A stretch of DNA of 64,000 nt from Planctomycetota bacterium. GTDB lineage: Bacteria; Planctomycetota; UBA1135; GCA-002686595. Of the stretch, positions 1-8,551 are shown in pieces. Position numbers and translations under genes: made by a program. Position 1 is the first letter of the stretch; every line of letters starts with the position of its first letter. The notes beneath the pieces were generated by a model. It saw nothing but the letters and a program-made list of their open reading frames with translations, was not told where the DNA came from and made no database searches. Location of the stretch: assembly GCA_947484275.1 (NCBI GenBank), contig CANKOY010000016.1, positions 1 to 64,000 on the forward strand, in the 5' to 3' direction.

Positions 1-448
1 TGTTCGCTTCGAGGTGACGGCGGATTCCGGCGAAGGTGTTGCGCCAACCCACTTCGCAGCCCGCGAAGAACAGGTCGGCCTCCTTCCCCAGCGGAAACCC
101 ATCCTGGGTGACGCACAGACTCGCGCCCTGTGCGTGCGGAGCCACCGCGAATTCCGTGACGAACTCTGCCTCGAAGGGCAGCGGGCCCGACTTCGCGCTG
201 TAGCGGTAGTCGCCGAGCACCATGCGCCGCGGCGGATCGAACACGAGGATCTTCGCCTCGGTGTCGTAGTCCGGATCGTCGACGTCCGCGCCCCAGATCG
301 CGCTGAAAGTCCCGCCGGCGCGTGGCTCGACGCTGGCCCGGGCGGCCTGCCACCAACTTTGGATCGCGAGCGGCGTGTGCAGCAGCGCGAAGAGTTGCTC
401 CGGCGCCACGGGGAAGACCTCAGTGTGCACGTGTTTGCGAGTAGCCAT
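1..448 (-). CDS. SRPBCC (AHSA1-like) domain protein, partial
   Basis: An open frame on the minus strand begins with ATG at 448 and runs off the left edge after 149 codons. The visible protein starts MATRKHVHTEVFPVAPEQLF and contains the START-like fold pattern of the AHSA1/SRPBCC family: an early PxxLFxLLxxPxxIxxWW segment, a GGTFxAIWG strand, and a C-terminal helix beginning GWRNTFAGIRRHLE. The family binds hydrophobic ligands, and many members have no known ligand, so no specific role is assigned. The start lies 11 bases after the stop of the cyclase-family gene on the same strand, suggesting co-transcription. The last few residues are outside the window. Confidence 0.8.
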   Translation of the reverse strand, partial: MATRKHVHTEVFPVAPEQLFALLHTPLAIQSWWQAARASVEPRAGGTFSAIWGADVDDPDYDTEAKILVFDPPRRMVLGDYRYSAKSGPLPFEAEFVTEFAVAPHAQGASLCVTQDGFPLGKEADLFFAGCEVGWRNTFAGIRRHLEAN

Positions 449-459
449 GTTTCGCAGCC

Positions 460-1125
460 TCAGACCACGCCGAACGCGCGCACAGGAAACGTCCCGAAGC
501 CCTTGACCTTCACCGGCACGGCGAAAAATCGCGCGCCGCGCTCGGGCAGCGCTGACAGTCCGCATAGATGCTCGACGATCGGAATGTCGTTGCCCAAGAG
601 GACCGTGTGCACCGCGCGCTCGCCGCTGTCCACGGAATCGATGTTGTAGGAATCGATGCCTACCAGGACCGCGCCGCAGTCCACCAGCCACTGCGCCAGG
701 TCCCCTGTCAGGTGCGGGTGGCCCTCGAAGTACTGATCGGTCCTCCAGTGTCGATCCCAGTCCGTCCGAACGAGGATCGCGCGGCCTTTGACCTCCTTGG
801 GATCGAGGTCGAGCCGGTTGATCTCGCGGCCCGCTGGCCCCAGCGCTCGAACCACCAGGCACTCGAGATTGGCGAGCGAATCGAGAGGCAGCTCCGACAG
901 GTCCTGCCCCTCTGAAAAGCGATGGAACGGGCTGTCCACGTAGGTCCCCGTGTTCGCCACCAGCTCAATCTTCCCGATCTGGAATTCCGTGCCCGGGCTG
1001 TAGCGCGCCCGCGACGCCTCTCGGCTCAGGTAGTCGCAGATCACCGGCGCCGGCAGACCCTTGTAGGTCACCATGCCGTGCTCGACCGTGTGGCTGACGT
1101 CGATCAGCGAGTGGCTCTTCGTCAT
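460..1125 (-). CDS. Cyclase-family (kynurenine formamidase-like) metal-dependent hydrolase
   Basis: This 221-residue protein starts MTKSHSLIDVSHTVEHGM. I chose ATG 1125 because family members begin directly with the DxSHxxxxGM block; a longer frame upstream only reads into the divergent promoter region. The Pfam cyclase family includes KynB, which hydrolyses N-formylkynurenine, and other amidohydrolases. The usual metal-binding signature HxGTHxDxPxH is altered here to NTGTYVDSPFH, so two of the canonical His ligands are Asn and Tyr. This variant occurs in a recognisable subfamily, and I would not assert formamidase activity. It is divergent from fadE (79 bases between starts) and upstream of the SRPBCC gene. 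A link to the kynureninase-like gene at 52280-53506 is possible but unproven. Confidence 0.8.
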   Translation of the reverse strand: MTKSHSLIDVSHTVEHGMVTYKGLPAPVICDYLSREASRARYSPGTEFQIGKIELVANTGTYVDSPFHRFSEGQDLSELPLDSLANLECLVVRALGPAGREINRLDLDPKEVKGRAILVRTDWDRHWRTDQYFEGHPHLTGDLAQWLVDCGAVLVGIDSYNIDSVDSGERAVHTVLLGNDIPIVEHLCGLSALPERGARFFAVPVKVKGFGTFPVRAFGVV

Positions 1126-1204
1126 GGGGTTTCCCGTGGAGGGTTCCGGAGGATACGTTTCTCGTCGCGCGCCCTCAAACCGGGCCGCGCCCAAGGAACC
1201 ACGC

Positions 1205-3634
1205 ATGCAATTCTTGTCCATCGCACTCCTGGCGCTGTCCCTCGCGGCCGTCTTCCTCGGCCTCGCCGCCGCTGGCCGCGCGTGGCTCGGCTGGGTGCTT
1301 GCGATCTGCGGCATCCTGGGCCTGTGGTGGCTCTCGACGCCGACCTACGTCAACGCATTTTGGAGCGTAGCAGGTGTCTTCCTCGTGCTCGTGTTGATCA
1401 CTGGCATCGTGCCACTGCGCCGCGCGATTCTGTCGCCCGTGATCCTGCGCATCGTCGGCGCCATCCTGCCGAAGATGAGCGCCACGGAGCGCTCAGCCCT
1501 GGAAGCGGGCACGGTCGGTTGGGACGGCGAGTTGTTTTCTGGCGCCCCTAATTGGCGCGCGCTCGCGGATAGGAAGATCATCGGGTTGACCGAACGCGAG
1601 CAAGAGTTCCTCGCGGGCCCGGTCGAGGACCTCTGTCGTCTGGTGGACGACGATCGCGTGACGCGCGAAGGCGACCTCTCGCCCGAGGTCTGGGAACTGA
1701 TCAAGACCCAGGGATTCATGGGCATGATCATTCCGCGCGAGTACGGCGGCCTGGGCATGTCGGCCCTGGCCCATTCGCAAGTGGTGGTCAAGCTCTCCAG
1801 CCACTGCATCACCGCCGCCGTGACCGTGATGGTTCCGAACTCCCTTGGGCCGGCGGAATTGCTGTTGCACTACGGCACGGATGCGCAGAAGAAACACTAT
1901 CTGCCGCGACTGGCTCGCGGCGAAGAGGTGCCCTGCTTCGCCCTGACCGAGCCCGGCGCCGGGAGCGACGCCTCGTCCATGGCCGCCACAGGCGTCGTGT
2001 GCAGGGGAACGTATGAAGGTCGCGAAGTCCTCGGCATGCGACTGAACTGGTCGAAGCGCTACATCACTCTCGCGCCGGTGGCGACGGTGATTGGGCTGGC
2101 GTTCAAGCTGCACGATCCTGAACGCCTGCTCGGAGGTGAGGTCGAACGGGGCATCACCTGTGCGCTGATTCCCGCGAGCTTGCCGGGCATCGAGACGGGC
2201 GAGCGACACGACCCCCTCGGCGTTCCGTTCATGAACGGACCGACGACGGGCGTCGATGTGTTCGTGCCCCTCGATTGCATCATTGGCGGCGCGGACAACG
2301 CGGGCCTGGGCTGGAACATGCTGATGCAATCGCTGTCGGCGGGGCGCGGGATTTCGCTGCCATCGCTGTCGGTGGGCGCGGCACAGCTTTCCGTGCGCGC
2401 GGTCGGCGCCTACGCGTCGATTCGCGAACAGTTCAACTTGCCGATCGGGCGCTTCGAAGGCGTCGAGGCGCATCTGGCGCGCATCGCGGGCCTGACCTAC
2501 GCCATCGATGCTGGGCGCAGGCTCGTGATCGGCGAGATCGACGCCGGTGGCAAGCCCGCGGTCATGACCGCGATCATGAAGGCCTACTCCACGGAGTCCA
2601 TGCGCCTGGTCGTCAACGACGCCATGGACGTGCTCGGCGGCTCAGGCATCTGCCGCGGACCGCGCAACGTACTCGCACACGCCTATCAAGCGATCCCGAT
2701 CGGCGTCACCGTCGAGGGCGCGAACATCCTGACGCGCACGATGATCATTTTCGGTCAGGGCGCGATCCGCTGTCACCCTTTCGTGCAACAGGAGATGGCG
2801 GCGGCGGAGTGCGGCAACGTCGCGAGCTTCGACCGCGCGTTCTTTGGCCACGTCAACTTCGTGTTCCAGAATGTCGGCCGCTCGCTGTTCCTTGGATTGT
2901 CGAACAGCGCCCTGGCCGCGTCGCCCGTGGGCGGAAGCGCTGCGCACTACGTGCGGCAACTGACGCGCGCCAGTTCGTCCTTCGCATTGCTGGCCGATGC
3001 TGCCATGGGGACCTTGGGCGGCACGCTCAAACGCAAGGAACTGATCTGCGGCCGTCTCGCCGATGCGCTGGCGTGGCAACTGCTCGCCAGCGGTTGCGTC
3101 AAACGCTTCCACGACGACGGTCAGCCCGAATCGGATCGCGCCGTGTTCCGCTGGGCGCTGGAGCACGCGCTGTACGAGATCCAGCGCGCCATGATCGGCG
3201 TGCTCGACAATCTCCCCAATCGCCCCGCGGCCTTGCTGTTGCGCCCGGTGATTTTCCCCCTCGGCGCGCGTGCGAAACCCCCGAGCGACCAGCTGGGCGC
3301 GGCGGTGGCGCGCGGAATACAGGACGGCAGGCCCCTGCGCACGCGGTTGTCCATGGACATTTTCGTGCCCCCGCCTGTGAAGTCCCGTGGGCAGTACAAA
3401 GTGCAACCGGGCATCGCGACGATCGAGCACGCGCTGGAGTTGTCCGTGGCCGCCACCCCGATCCGCGAAAAGCTGAAGCAGGCTCAACGCGAAGGCGCCC
3501 TGCCCAGGGGCAAGCTTTCTGATGTGCTCGCCGCAGCCGAGCGCAGCGGGATCATCACTGCGGCGGAACACGAGCGCGTCGGGAGCGCGGAACGAGCCCG
3601 CGAAGCCGCGATTCAGGTCGACGCCGCGCGCTGA
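1205..3634 (+). CDS. fadE: Acyl-CoA dehydrogenase FadE
   Basis: 809 residues, close to the 814 of E. coli FadE, which catalyses the first dehydrogenation of fatty-acid beta-oxidation at the inner membrane. Two N-terminal hydrophobic segments (about residues 3-60, starting MQFLSIALLALSLAAVFLG) provide the membrane anchor. The acyl-CoA dehydrogenase domain follows, with the FAD/substrate strands (CFALTEPGAGSDASSM), a central helical domain, and the long FadE-specific C-terminal domain. ATG 1205 was chosen over an upstream in-frame start because AAGGA sits 7 bases ahead of it and the membrane helix begins there. The gene is divergent from the cyclase-family gene and convergent with a CRTAC1 gene. 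Electrons presumably pass to ETF; no etf genes lie in the window. Confidence 0.95.
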   Translation: MQFLSIALLALSLAAVFLGLAAAGRAWLGWVLAICGILGLWWLSTPTYVNAFWSVAGVFLVLVLITGIVPLRRAILSPVILRIVGAILPKMSATERSALEAGTVGWDGELFSGAPNWRALADRKIIGLTEREQEFLAGPVEDLCRLVDDDRVTREGDLSPEVWELIKTQGFMGMIIPREYGGLGMSALAHSQVVVKLSSHCITAAVTVMVPNSLGPAELLLHYGTDAQKKHYLPRLARGEEVPCFALTEPGAGSDASSMAATGVVCRGTYEGREVLGMRLNWSKRYITLAPVATVIGLAFKLHDPERLLGGEVERGITCALIPASLPGIETGERHDPLGVPFMNGPTTGVDVFVPLDCIIGGADNAGLGWNMLMQSLSAGRGISLPSLSVGAAQLSVRAVGAYASIREQFNLPIGRFEGVEAHLARIAGLTYAIDAGRRLVIGEIDAGGKPAVMTAIMKAYSTESMRLVVNDAMDVLGGSGICRGPRNVLAHAYQAIPIGVTVEGANILTRTMIIFGQGAIRCHPFVQQEMAAAECGNVASFDRAFFGHVNFVFQNVGRSLFLGLSNSALAASPVGGSAAHYVRQLTRASSSFALLADAAMGTLGGTLKRKELICGRLADALAWQLLASGCVKRFHDDGQPESDRAVFRWALEHALYEIQRAMIGVLDNLPNRPAALLLRPVIFPLGARAKPPSDQLGAAVARGIQDGRPLRTRLSMDIFVPPPVKSRGQYKVQPGIATIEHALELSVAATPIREKLKQAQREGALPRGKLSDVLAAAERSGIITAAEHERVGSAERAREAAIQVDAAR

Positions 3635-3659
3635 GCCGCTGGCAGCGCGGCGCTCAGCG
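3629..3659. terminator. Possible bidirectional stem-loop between convergent genes
   Basis: CGCTGAGC (3629-3636) is perfectly complementary to GCTCAGCG (3652-3659). A smaller inner stem (CGCT/AGCG) lies in the 15-base loop. It spans the stop codons of fadE and the convergent CRTAC1 gene. There is no T-tract, so its terminator role is only plausible. Confidence 0.35.
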
Positions 3660-5516
3660 GCGTTCGACGACGATGACGCGGTCGATGGCGTCCACGGGAT
3701 GCTGCTGAGCCACGCCGTCGGGCCACAGGACTTCCAGTGAATCGACCTTTGCGCAGGTGCCGAGCCCAAAGGTAACGACCGGCTCCACCTGGGAAAGGTA
3801 GGAACGGGTCGGCCACAGATCACGGCGCTGGGTTAGACCGCCAGCGGCCAGGGTCAGGCGCGCGCCGATGCCGTCTGGGTTGCCTGGCCCCCCCACCAAG
3901 CGCACGCGCAACCAGTGCGGAGCCAGGGATTGCTCGTTGCGCAGGAGCAGGGGCCGGTCGCCGCACTGGGTGATCAGCAAGTCGAGGTCCCCGTCGCCGT
4001 CCACGTCGGCGTAGGCCGCGCCGCGGCCCACGACCGGTGTGGCGAGGGCTCCCACCTTTTCGCGCGGCACTTCGGCGAAGGACGCGCGCGCCCGGGGCCC
4101 GACGTTCCAGAACAGTTGGGACGGCTGTCGGTAGCGCTGACTTTTCTGCAAGCGCTCGATGTCCTCGTCGAGGTGCCCGTTGGTCTGGAACAAATCCAGC
4201 CTGCCGTCGAGATCCACGTCGAGGAAAAGCACGCCGAATTTCAGCGCTTGCCGGCTTGGTCCTCCGACTCCCTCGGCCAGGGTCGTGTCCGAGAAGCGCC
4301 AGGTGTCGCGCGCGGCGACATAAAAGGAAGTCGGCTCGTTGGCGAAGTTGCCCACGGCGATCGCGAGGCTGCCCTCGTTGCGGAAATCGCCGACGTCCAC
4401 GCCCATGGCTCCGGTGCTGGCGCCCGTGGCGTCGTAAGCCACGCCGGCCTGGACGCCGATTTCCTCGAAGCTCCCATCGCCCCGGTTCCTGAACAGGAAA
4501 TTCGCGGTCGTGTCGTTGGCCACGAAGACGTCCGGCCAACCATCGCTGTCGAAATCCGTGAAGGCCAGTCCAAGGGCCTTGCCCACGGGCGTGCCCATGG
4601 CGCGGTTGGTCACCGTCACTCCGGCGGCCTTGGAAACATCGCGGAAGCTGCCGCTGCCGTTGTTGAGGTAAAGCGAGCAGTGCGAGCCGCCGTAGTTCTT
4701 GGGCGGCCCAAAGTTGCGGTTCGTGCCGTCGATCGAATATGCGATGCCCTGATCGATCTCACGGGACCAGCGCACGTAGGAGCACACGAACAGGTCCAAA
4801 TCGCCGTCGCGGTCGCAATCGAAGAAACCTGCGCCTGTGCTCCAGCCCAGGGGATCGCCGCGCACGCCCGAGGAATCGGCGCGCTCGACAAAGCGCTCGC
4901 CCTCGCGCAAGAACAACCGGTTGCCGCCGACGCCGGTGAAAAACAGATCGCGATCGCCATCGCCGTCCACGTCCGCCACCGCCACGCCCATGCCGTAGAA
5001 GGACGTATCGAGGCCGAAGGCGCGAGTCACGTCCTCGAAGTTGCCGCGTCCGTCGTTGCGGTACAGGGCCGGGGTCGGCGTGGGTGCGTCCACGGGCCCG
5101 CGCTCCGGCCAGTTGGCACCGTTGACCAGCATGAGGTCCATGTCTCCGTCGCCCTCGAGATCGAAGAAGGCGCAGCCGGCGCCCATGGTCTCCGGCAGCC
5201 ACTTCTCCCCGTAGCCGCCGGTCACGTGCCGGAATTGGATGCCCGCTTCCGCGGTGATGTCCGTGAACGGCAACTCGGGCGCGGCCAGGGCTTTCTCCTG
5301 GGCCTGGGCCGGTGCGAGCGTTGGCGCCAACTGGGGCGCGGCCTTGGGATCGGGACGCAGGTACGCCCACAGGGCAAAGCCAGCGCAAGTGAGCAACACC
5401 AAAGCCAGGGCCGACCAGCGGAACGCGCGGCCTATCACTGCGTCGTCGACGGGTGCGAGGTCGCCGTCGTCGACGGGTTCCTCTTCCGTGCCGTTGCCAG
5501 AGTCGACTATGGTCAC
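3654..5516 (-). CDS. Membrane-anchored CRTAC1 family protein (FG-GAP repeats, UnbV/ASPIC domain)
   Basis: 620 residues from GTG 5516. The GTG overlaps the TGA of the upstream cytochrome gene in a GTGA arrangement, which decides the start over a longer in-frame reading. An acidic N-terminus is followed by one transmembrane helix (about residues 34-52, FRWSALALVLLTCAGFALWAYL). A Pro/Ala-rich linker and a beta-propeller region follow, with at least six calcium-binding-like FG-GAP/VCBS loops (VADVDGDGDRDLF, FDCDRDGDLDLF, FTDFDSDGWPDVF, YADVDGDGDLDLL). The C-terminus is an UnbV/ASPIC domain (RLVGGPGNPDGIGARLTL...VLWPDG). The protein is probably displayed outside the membrane. Co-transcription with the multiheme cytochrome suggests a partner role, but the function of these proteins is not established. 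Confidence 0.9.
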   Translation of the reverse strand: MTIVDSGNGTEEEPVDDGDLAPVDDAVIGRAFRWSALALVLLTCAGFALWAYLRPDPKAAPQLAPTLAPAQAQEKALAAPELPFTDITAEAGIQFRHVTGGYGEKWLPETMGAGCAFFDLEGDGDMDLMLVNGANWPERGPVDAPTPTPALYRNDGRGNFEDVTRAFGLDTSFYGMGVAVADVDGDGDRDLFFTGVGGNRLFLREGERFVERADSSGVRGDPLGWSTGAGFFDCDRDGDLDLFVCSYVRWSREIDQGIAYSIDGTNRNFGPPKNYGGSHCSLYLNNGSGSFRDVSKAAGVTVTNRAMGTPVGKALGLAFTDFDSDGWPDVFVANDTTANFLFRNRGDGSFEEIGVQAGVAYDATGASTGAMGVDVGDFRNEGSLAIAVGNFANEPTSFYVAARDTWRFSDTTLAEGVGGPSRQALKFGVLFLDVDLDGRLDLFQTNGHLDEDIERLQKSQRYRQPSQLFWNVGPRARASFAEVPREKVGALATPVVGRGAAYADVDGDGDLDLLITQCGDRPLLLRNEQSLAPHWLRVRLVGGPGNPDGIGARLTLAAGGLTQRRDLWPTRSYLSQVEPVVTFGLGTCAKVDSLEVLWPDGVAQQHPVDAIDRVIVVERR

Positions 5517-8359
5517 TTCACGTCCATCGCGGAAGGGCCGTCCCCGAGTCCGTAGGCACCGGAGCGGCCGAGGTCGTAGATCACAACGGCCTCCGAGGCG
5601 CGGTCCGCCGCAGGATAGCGTTTGCGTGCGGCGGAGATCGCCATGTCGCTGGCGTTGTCGTCGGGGCGGTAGCGCTCGTGCTCGCTCCGGTGCAAGCGCG
5701 CCTGATTCGCATCGCCCAGTTCCTCGAAGAGCAGCGCGAGGCCGTAGTGCGCGTCCGCGTTTTCCGGGTCGATCCGCAACGCGCGCGCGTGCCACTCCAC
5801 GGCTTCGCGCACGAGCGTCTCGCGCGCACTGCGCCGTTCCTCGCCGCGCTCCTGCTTGGCTCGCTCGTAGCACGTCCGGCCCAGCTCATTGAGCAGGCGA
5901 TAGTCCTTGGAAAAATCGAAGCCGCGCTCGCGCGTTTCTTGCGTATCCATCGTCGCCAGGGAGCGGAAGTTCTCCAGCGCGGCGTCGAAGTCGCCGTTCT
6001 GCTTGTTGAGCACCCCAGTGTGCCAGGCGATCGACCAGGGCGGCGCCGCAGGCTCGAAGGCCGCGGCCCGCTGCAGCGCTGCCACCGCTTCGTCGAGACG
6101 ACCTTCGCGGATGTACACGCGCGCCAAATTGAGTGGACCGTCCGGCCGTTTCAGCTCCTCCACGCGCAGGAAAGCCTCCTCCGCTTGGCGCAATTCGCCC
6201 TTGTGCGGACCGCCCTCGCCGCCCTTCAGCAGTCCGCCAATGCCGTAGTCGTTCCAGCGCTGCCACGGAGGGATTGCGGACTCGGCGTTGTTCGGCTGCG
6301 GCGAGTTGCCGACCGGGAAGGTGAGCACATCCGTGGCCAGAGTCAGGATCGGCAAGTCGTTCGTCCTGAACGCTTCGCCCTGAAACAAGCGCACGTAGGT
6401 CGCGTCGAACTTGCGATAGCGCAGCGCCACTTCCACCTGAATCTCGCCGCGCGCGTCCGCGGGTACGTCGAGACGGAAGTGAACGACGTCTGCCGCGCCC
6501 GGCGGGATCTGATGGTTGTAGAGCGGCAGGAAAATGCTCTCGGCGTTGCGTCGGTCGATGCGCCGACCCTCGCGATCGATCACGAAGGCGTTGACGAAGT
6601 GCGACCAGGGATCCACTTCGCGATCCGGCTCGCTCAGGCCGCCACTGCGGCCGATGATTCGCTCGCCGTTCCTGACCGTGACGTCGAGCCAGACCTCGTT
6701 GCTGTCGGCGGTTCCCTGCGTGAACAAGTGCCCCATCTTGACTGCGCGGATGACTACGTCGAGGAGGTAGCGCTTGCCGGCTTCCAGAGCGGGCACCTGG
6801 GGCCGCAGCGGTGCGCTGAGCGCGCCGTCGATGGTGCCTCCCTGGCGCAGACCGAAGATGTCGACGCGCATTACGCCCTTCACGAACGCAGCGTGGGCCT
6901 CGTTCACCGACGGGGGGAGCTTGAGCAGGTGCGGAAGCGCCGTGTTCGCCGAAGGAAACTGGTGGCTGTGGACCTGCATTGCTCCCTTTCCGCCGAAGTC
7001 CTTCGCGCCGAAGTCGTCGGAATCCACCAGGGGCATGTGGCACGCGTTGCACGCGGTCTCCGCCTTGGGCGGATAGTAGAAGGACGTGACCCCGTGCCCC
7101 GAAACGCCGGAAAGCAAGAAAGCGTCGTAGTGGTTCTGGCCGCGCAGCCACTTGTAGTCGTTCAGTTCGGGCGGCAAGTGAACTTTGTGGCATGAGCCGC
7201 AGAACTCGGGCGTCTTGTGCAGCGGCTTGAGGAAGGTGGCCTTGTGAAACGCGGGCTTGCTCAAGATCATCTGGCGATTGACCCAGCGCAGCATCGCATT
7301 GTCACTGAAGGCGAAGGGATAGTGCTGGGCCTGCTCGATCGTGTACGAGGCGTTCCCCTTGACGCTGTTGATCGCGGTGATCGAATGGCACACCGTGCAG
7401 GTGATTCCCGCCTGGGCGTCCTTGTCGCTGGCCAAGTCGTACTCGGGATCGTCGAAGCGCGGATCCTCGAACTCGCCGCTGAAAAAGGGCACAGGGTCGT
7501 GGCAGCCGGCGCAAAAACGCGAGCCGCGCACGTGCCCGTCGCGCTCGAACAAAACCTTGCGCGTGTTCTTGACACTGAACAGGTAGGCCGGATTGTTGAA
7601 CGACGAGAAGCGGTGCACGCTCTCGCTCCAGGTCTTGTGGATGTCCGCGTGGCACTGCAGGCAGTAGCCGTCGTTGAGCATCGCCTCCGAAGGAATGAAC
7701 TTTCCGTCGGCCGTCAGGGCCTGCGATGGAAAGAAGTACTCCTGTCCCGCCTTGGGTCCCACGGCCGCCGCGCGCGGGTCCTGGGCGTGCAACAGGGCCA
7801 TGAGGCCGGCGAACCCCACACCGATCCCGCCCCAAGTGAATCCGACTTTCCAGCGGATCCGCTTGCCCGCCAATCGGTGCAGCACGAACAACCACACGAC
7901 GAACACCGGCGAAATCACGTGCGCCCAATAGCTCAACGAGCGCGATTCCGGCGTCTTTAGCGGCGAATAGCCATCGAGGCGCACGATCAAGAATCCGCTC
8001 GCCAGCATCACGAGCACAGAGAGCAAGAGCCCAATCCCCGCGCGCACCGCGCGGCGATTTGGCCGGTCGTGGGCAGCGCGCAAATGAATGGCCGCAAAAA
8101 TCAGGGTCGGCGCCGTGATCAGCACGCCGACCCCCACGTGACCGAATGCCATCAAGTGGTAAAACGCCGTCTGGTACAGCGCCCCCGTGCTCCATTCAAG
8201 AAATGTGATCGCGCCCAGGTAGATCGAGTTGACGCTCAGGATTGCAAAGGTCCCAAGCAGCCAGGCCAGTAGCCGAGCCTGCCTTGGGCCAACGGCGGGG
8301 ACATATTTCTTGCGTACAGGGGACGACCCCGGTCGATCAAGCGCAGGTCGGTCGGTCAC
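5513..8359 (-). CDS. Membrane multiheme cytochrome c with C-terminal TPR repeats
   Basis: 948 residues. Five hydrophobic segments occupy roughly residues 29-56, 66-93, 106-127, 143-161 and 172-192. An exported domain then carries five CXXCH heme c motifs: CLQCH (233), CAGCH (283), CTVCH (321), CGSCH (387) and CNACH (437). The rest is a beta-rich region and C-terminal TPR-like repeats (for example WHTGVLNKQNGDFDAALENF and AHYGLALLFEELGDANQARL). The spacing resembles pentaheme/octaheme cytochromes of the cytochrome c554/multiheme family fused to a quinol-oxidising-type membrane anchor. Its substrate is unknown. It is the first gene of a two-gene operon with the CRTAC1 gene and is divergent (191 bases) from a second CRTAC1 gene. 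Confidence 0.88.
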   Translation of the reverse strand: MTDRPALDRPGSSPVRKKYVPAVGPRQARLLAWLLGTFAILSVNSIYLGAITFLEWSTGALYQTAFYHLMAFGHVGVGVLITAPTLIFAAIHLRAAHDRPNRRAVRAGIGLLLSVLVMLASGFLIVRLDGYSPLKTPESRSLSYWAHVISPVFVVWLFVLHRLAGKRIRWKVGFTWGGIGVGFAGLMALLHAQDPRAAAVGPKAGQEYFFPSQALTADGKFIPSEAMLNDGYCLQCHADIHKTWSESVHRFSSFNNPAYLFSVKNTRKVLFERDGHVRGSRFCAGCHDPVPFFSGEFEDPRFDDPEYDLASDKDAQAGITCTVCHSITAINSVKGNASYTIEQAQHYPFAFSDNAMLRWVNRQMILSKPAFHKATFLKPLHKTPEFCGSCHKVHLPPELNDYKWLRGQNHYDAFLLSGVSGHGVTSFYYPPKAETACNACHMPLVDSDDFGAKDFGGKGAMQVHSHQFPSANTALPHLLKLPPSVNEAHAAFVKGVMRVDIFGLRQGGTIDGALSAPLRPQVPALEAGKRYLLDVVIRAVKMGHLFTQGTADSNEVWLDVTVRNGERIIGRSGGLSEPDREVDPWSHFVNAFVIDREGRRIDRRNAESIFLPLYNHQIPPGAADVVHFRLDVPADARGEIQVEVALRYRKFDATYVRLFQGEAFRTNDLPILTLATDVLTFPVGNSPQPNNAESAIPPWQRWNDYGIGGLLKGGEGGPHKGELRQAEEAFLRVEELKRPDGPLNLARVYIREGRLDEAVAALQRAAAFEPAAPPWSIAWHTGVLNKQNGDFDAALENFRSLATMDTQETRERGFDFSKDYRLLNELGRTCYERAKQERGEERRSARETLVREAVEWHARALRIDPENADAHYGLALLFEELGDANQARLHRSEHERYRPDDNASDMAISAARKRYPAADRASEAVVIYDLGRSGAYGLGDGPSAMDVK

Positions 8360-8551
8360 GATGCTCCAATCCTAGCCAACCGGGCGCGCGTGAGTCAGCG
8401 CTGCGGGGCCGCGGTCCGGGGGCTGGGGTGTTCGGGTCCTGCGACCCACCGGGATCCGCTCGCGACTTGGGATCGCGCATTCAGCGCGATCTCGCGCTGG
8501 GATTCCGGGTCTGGCCACGACGCGAGTCTACAGCGACCTTAGGATTTTCGG

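Noticed and set aside
3915-5555. Long open frame on the plus strand opposite the CRTAC1 gene (546 codons)
   Set aside because: GC-rich coding DNA often leaves the opposite strand open; the minus-strand frame has real FG-GAP and UnbV motifs, this one has none.
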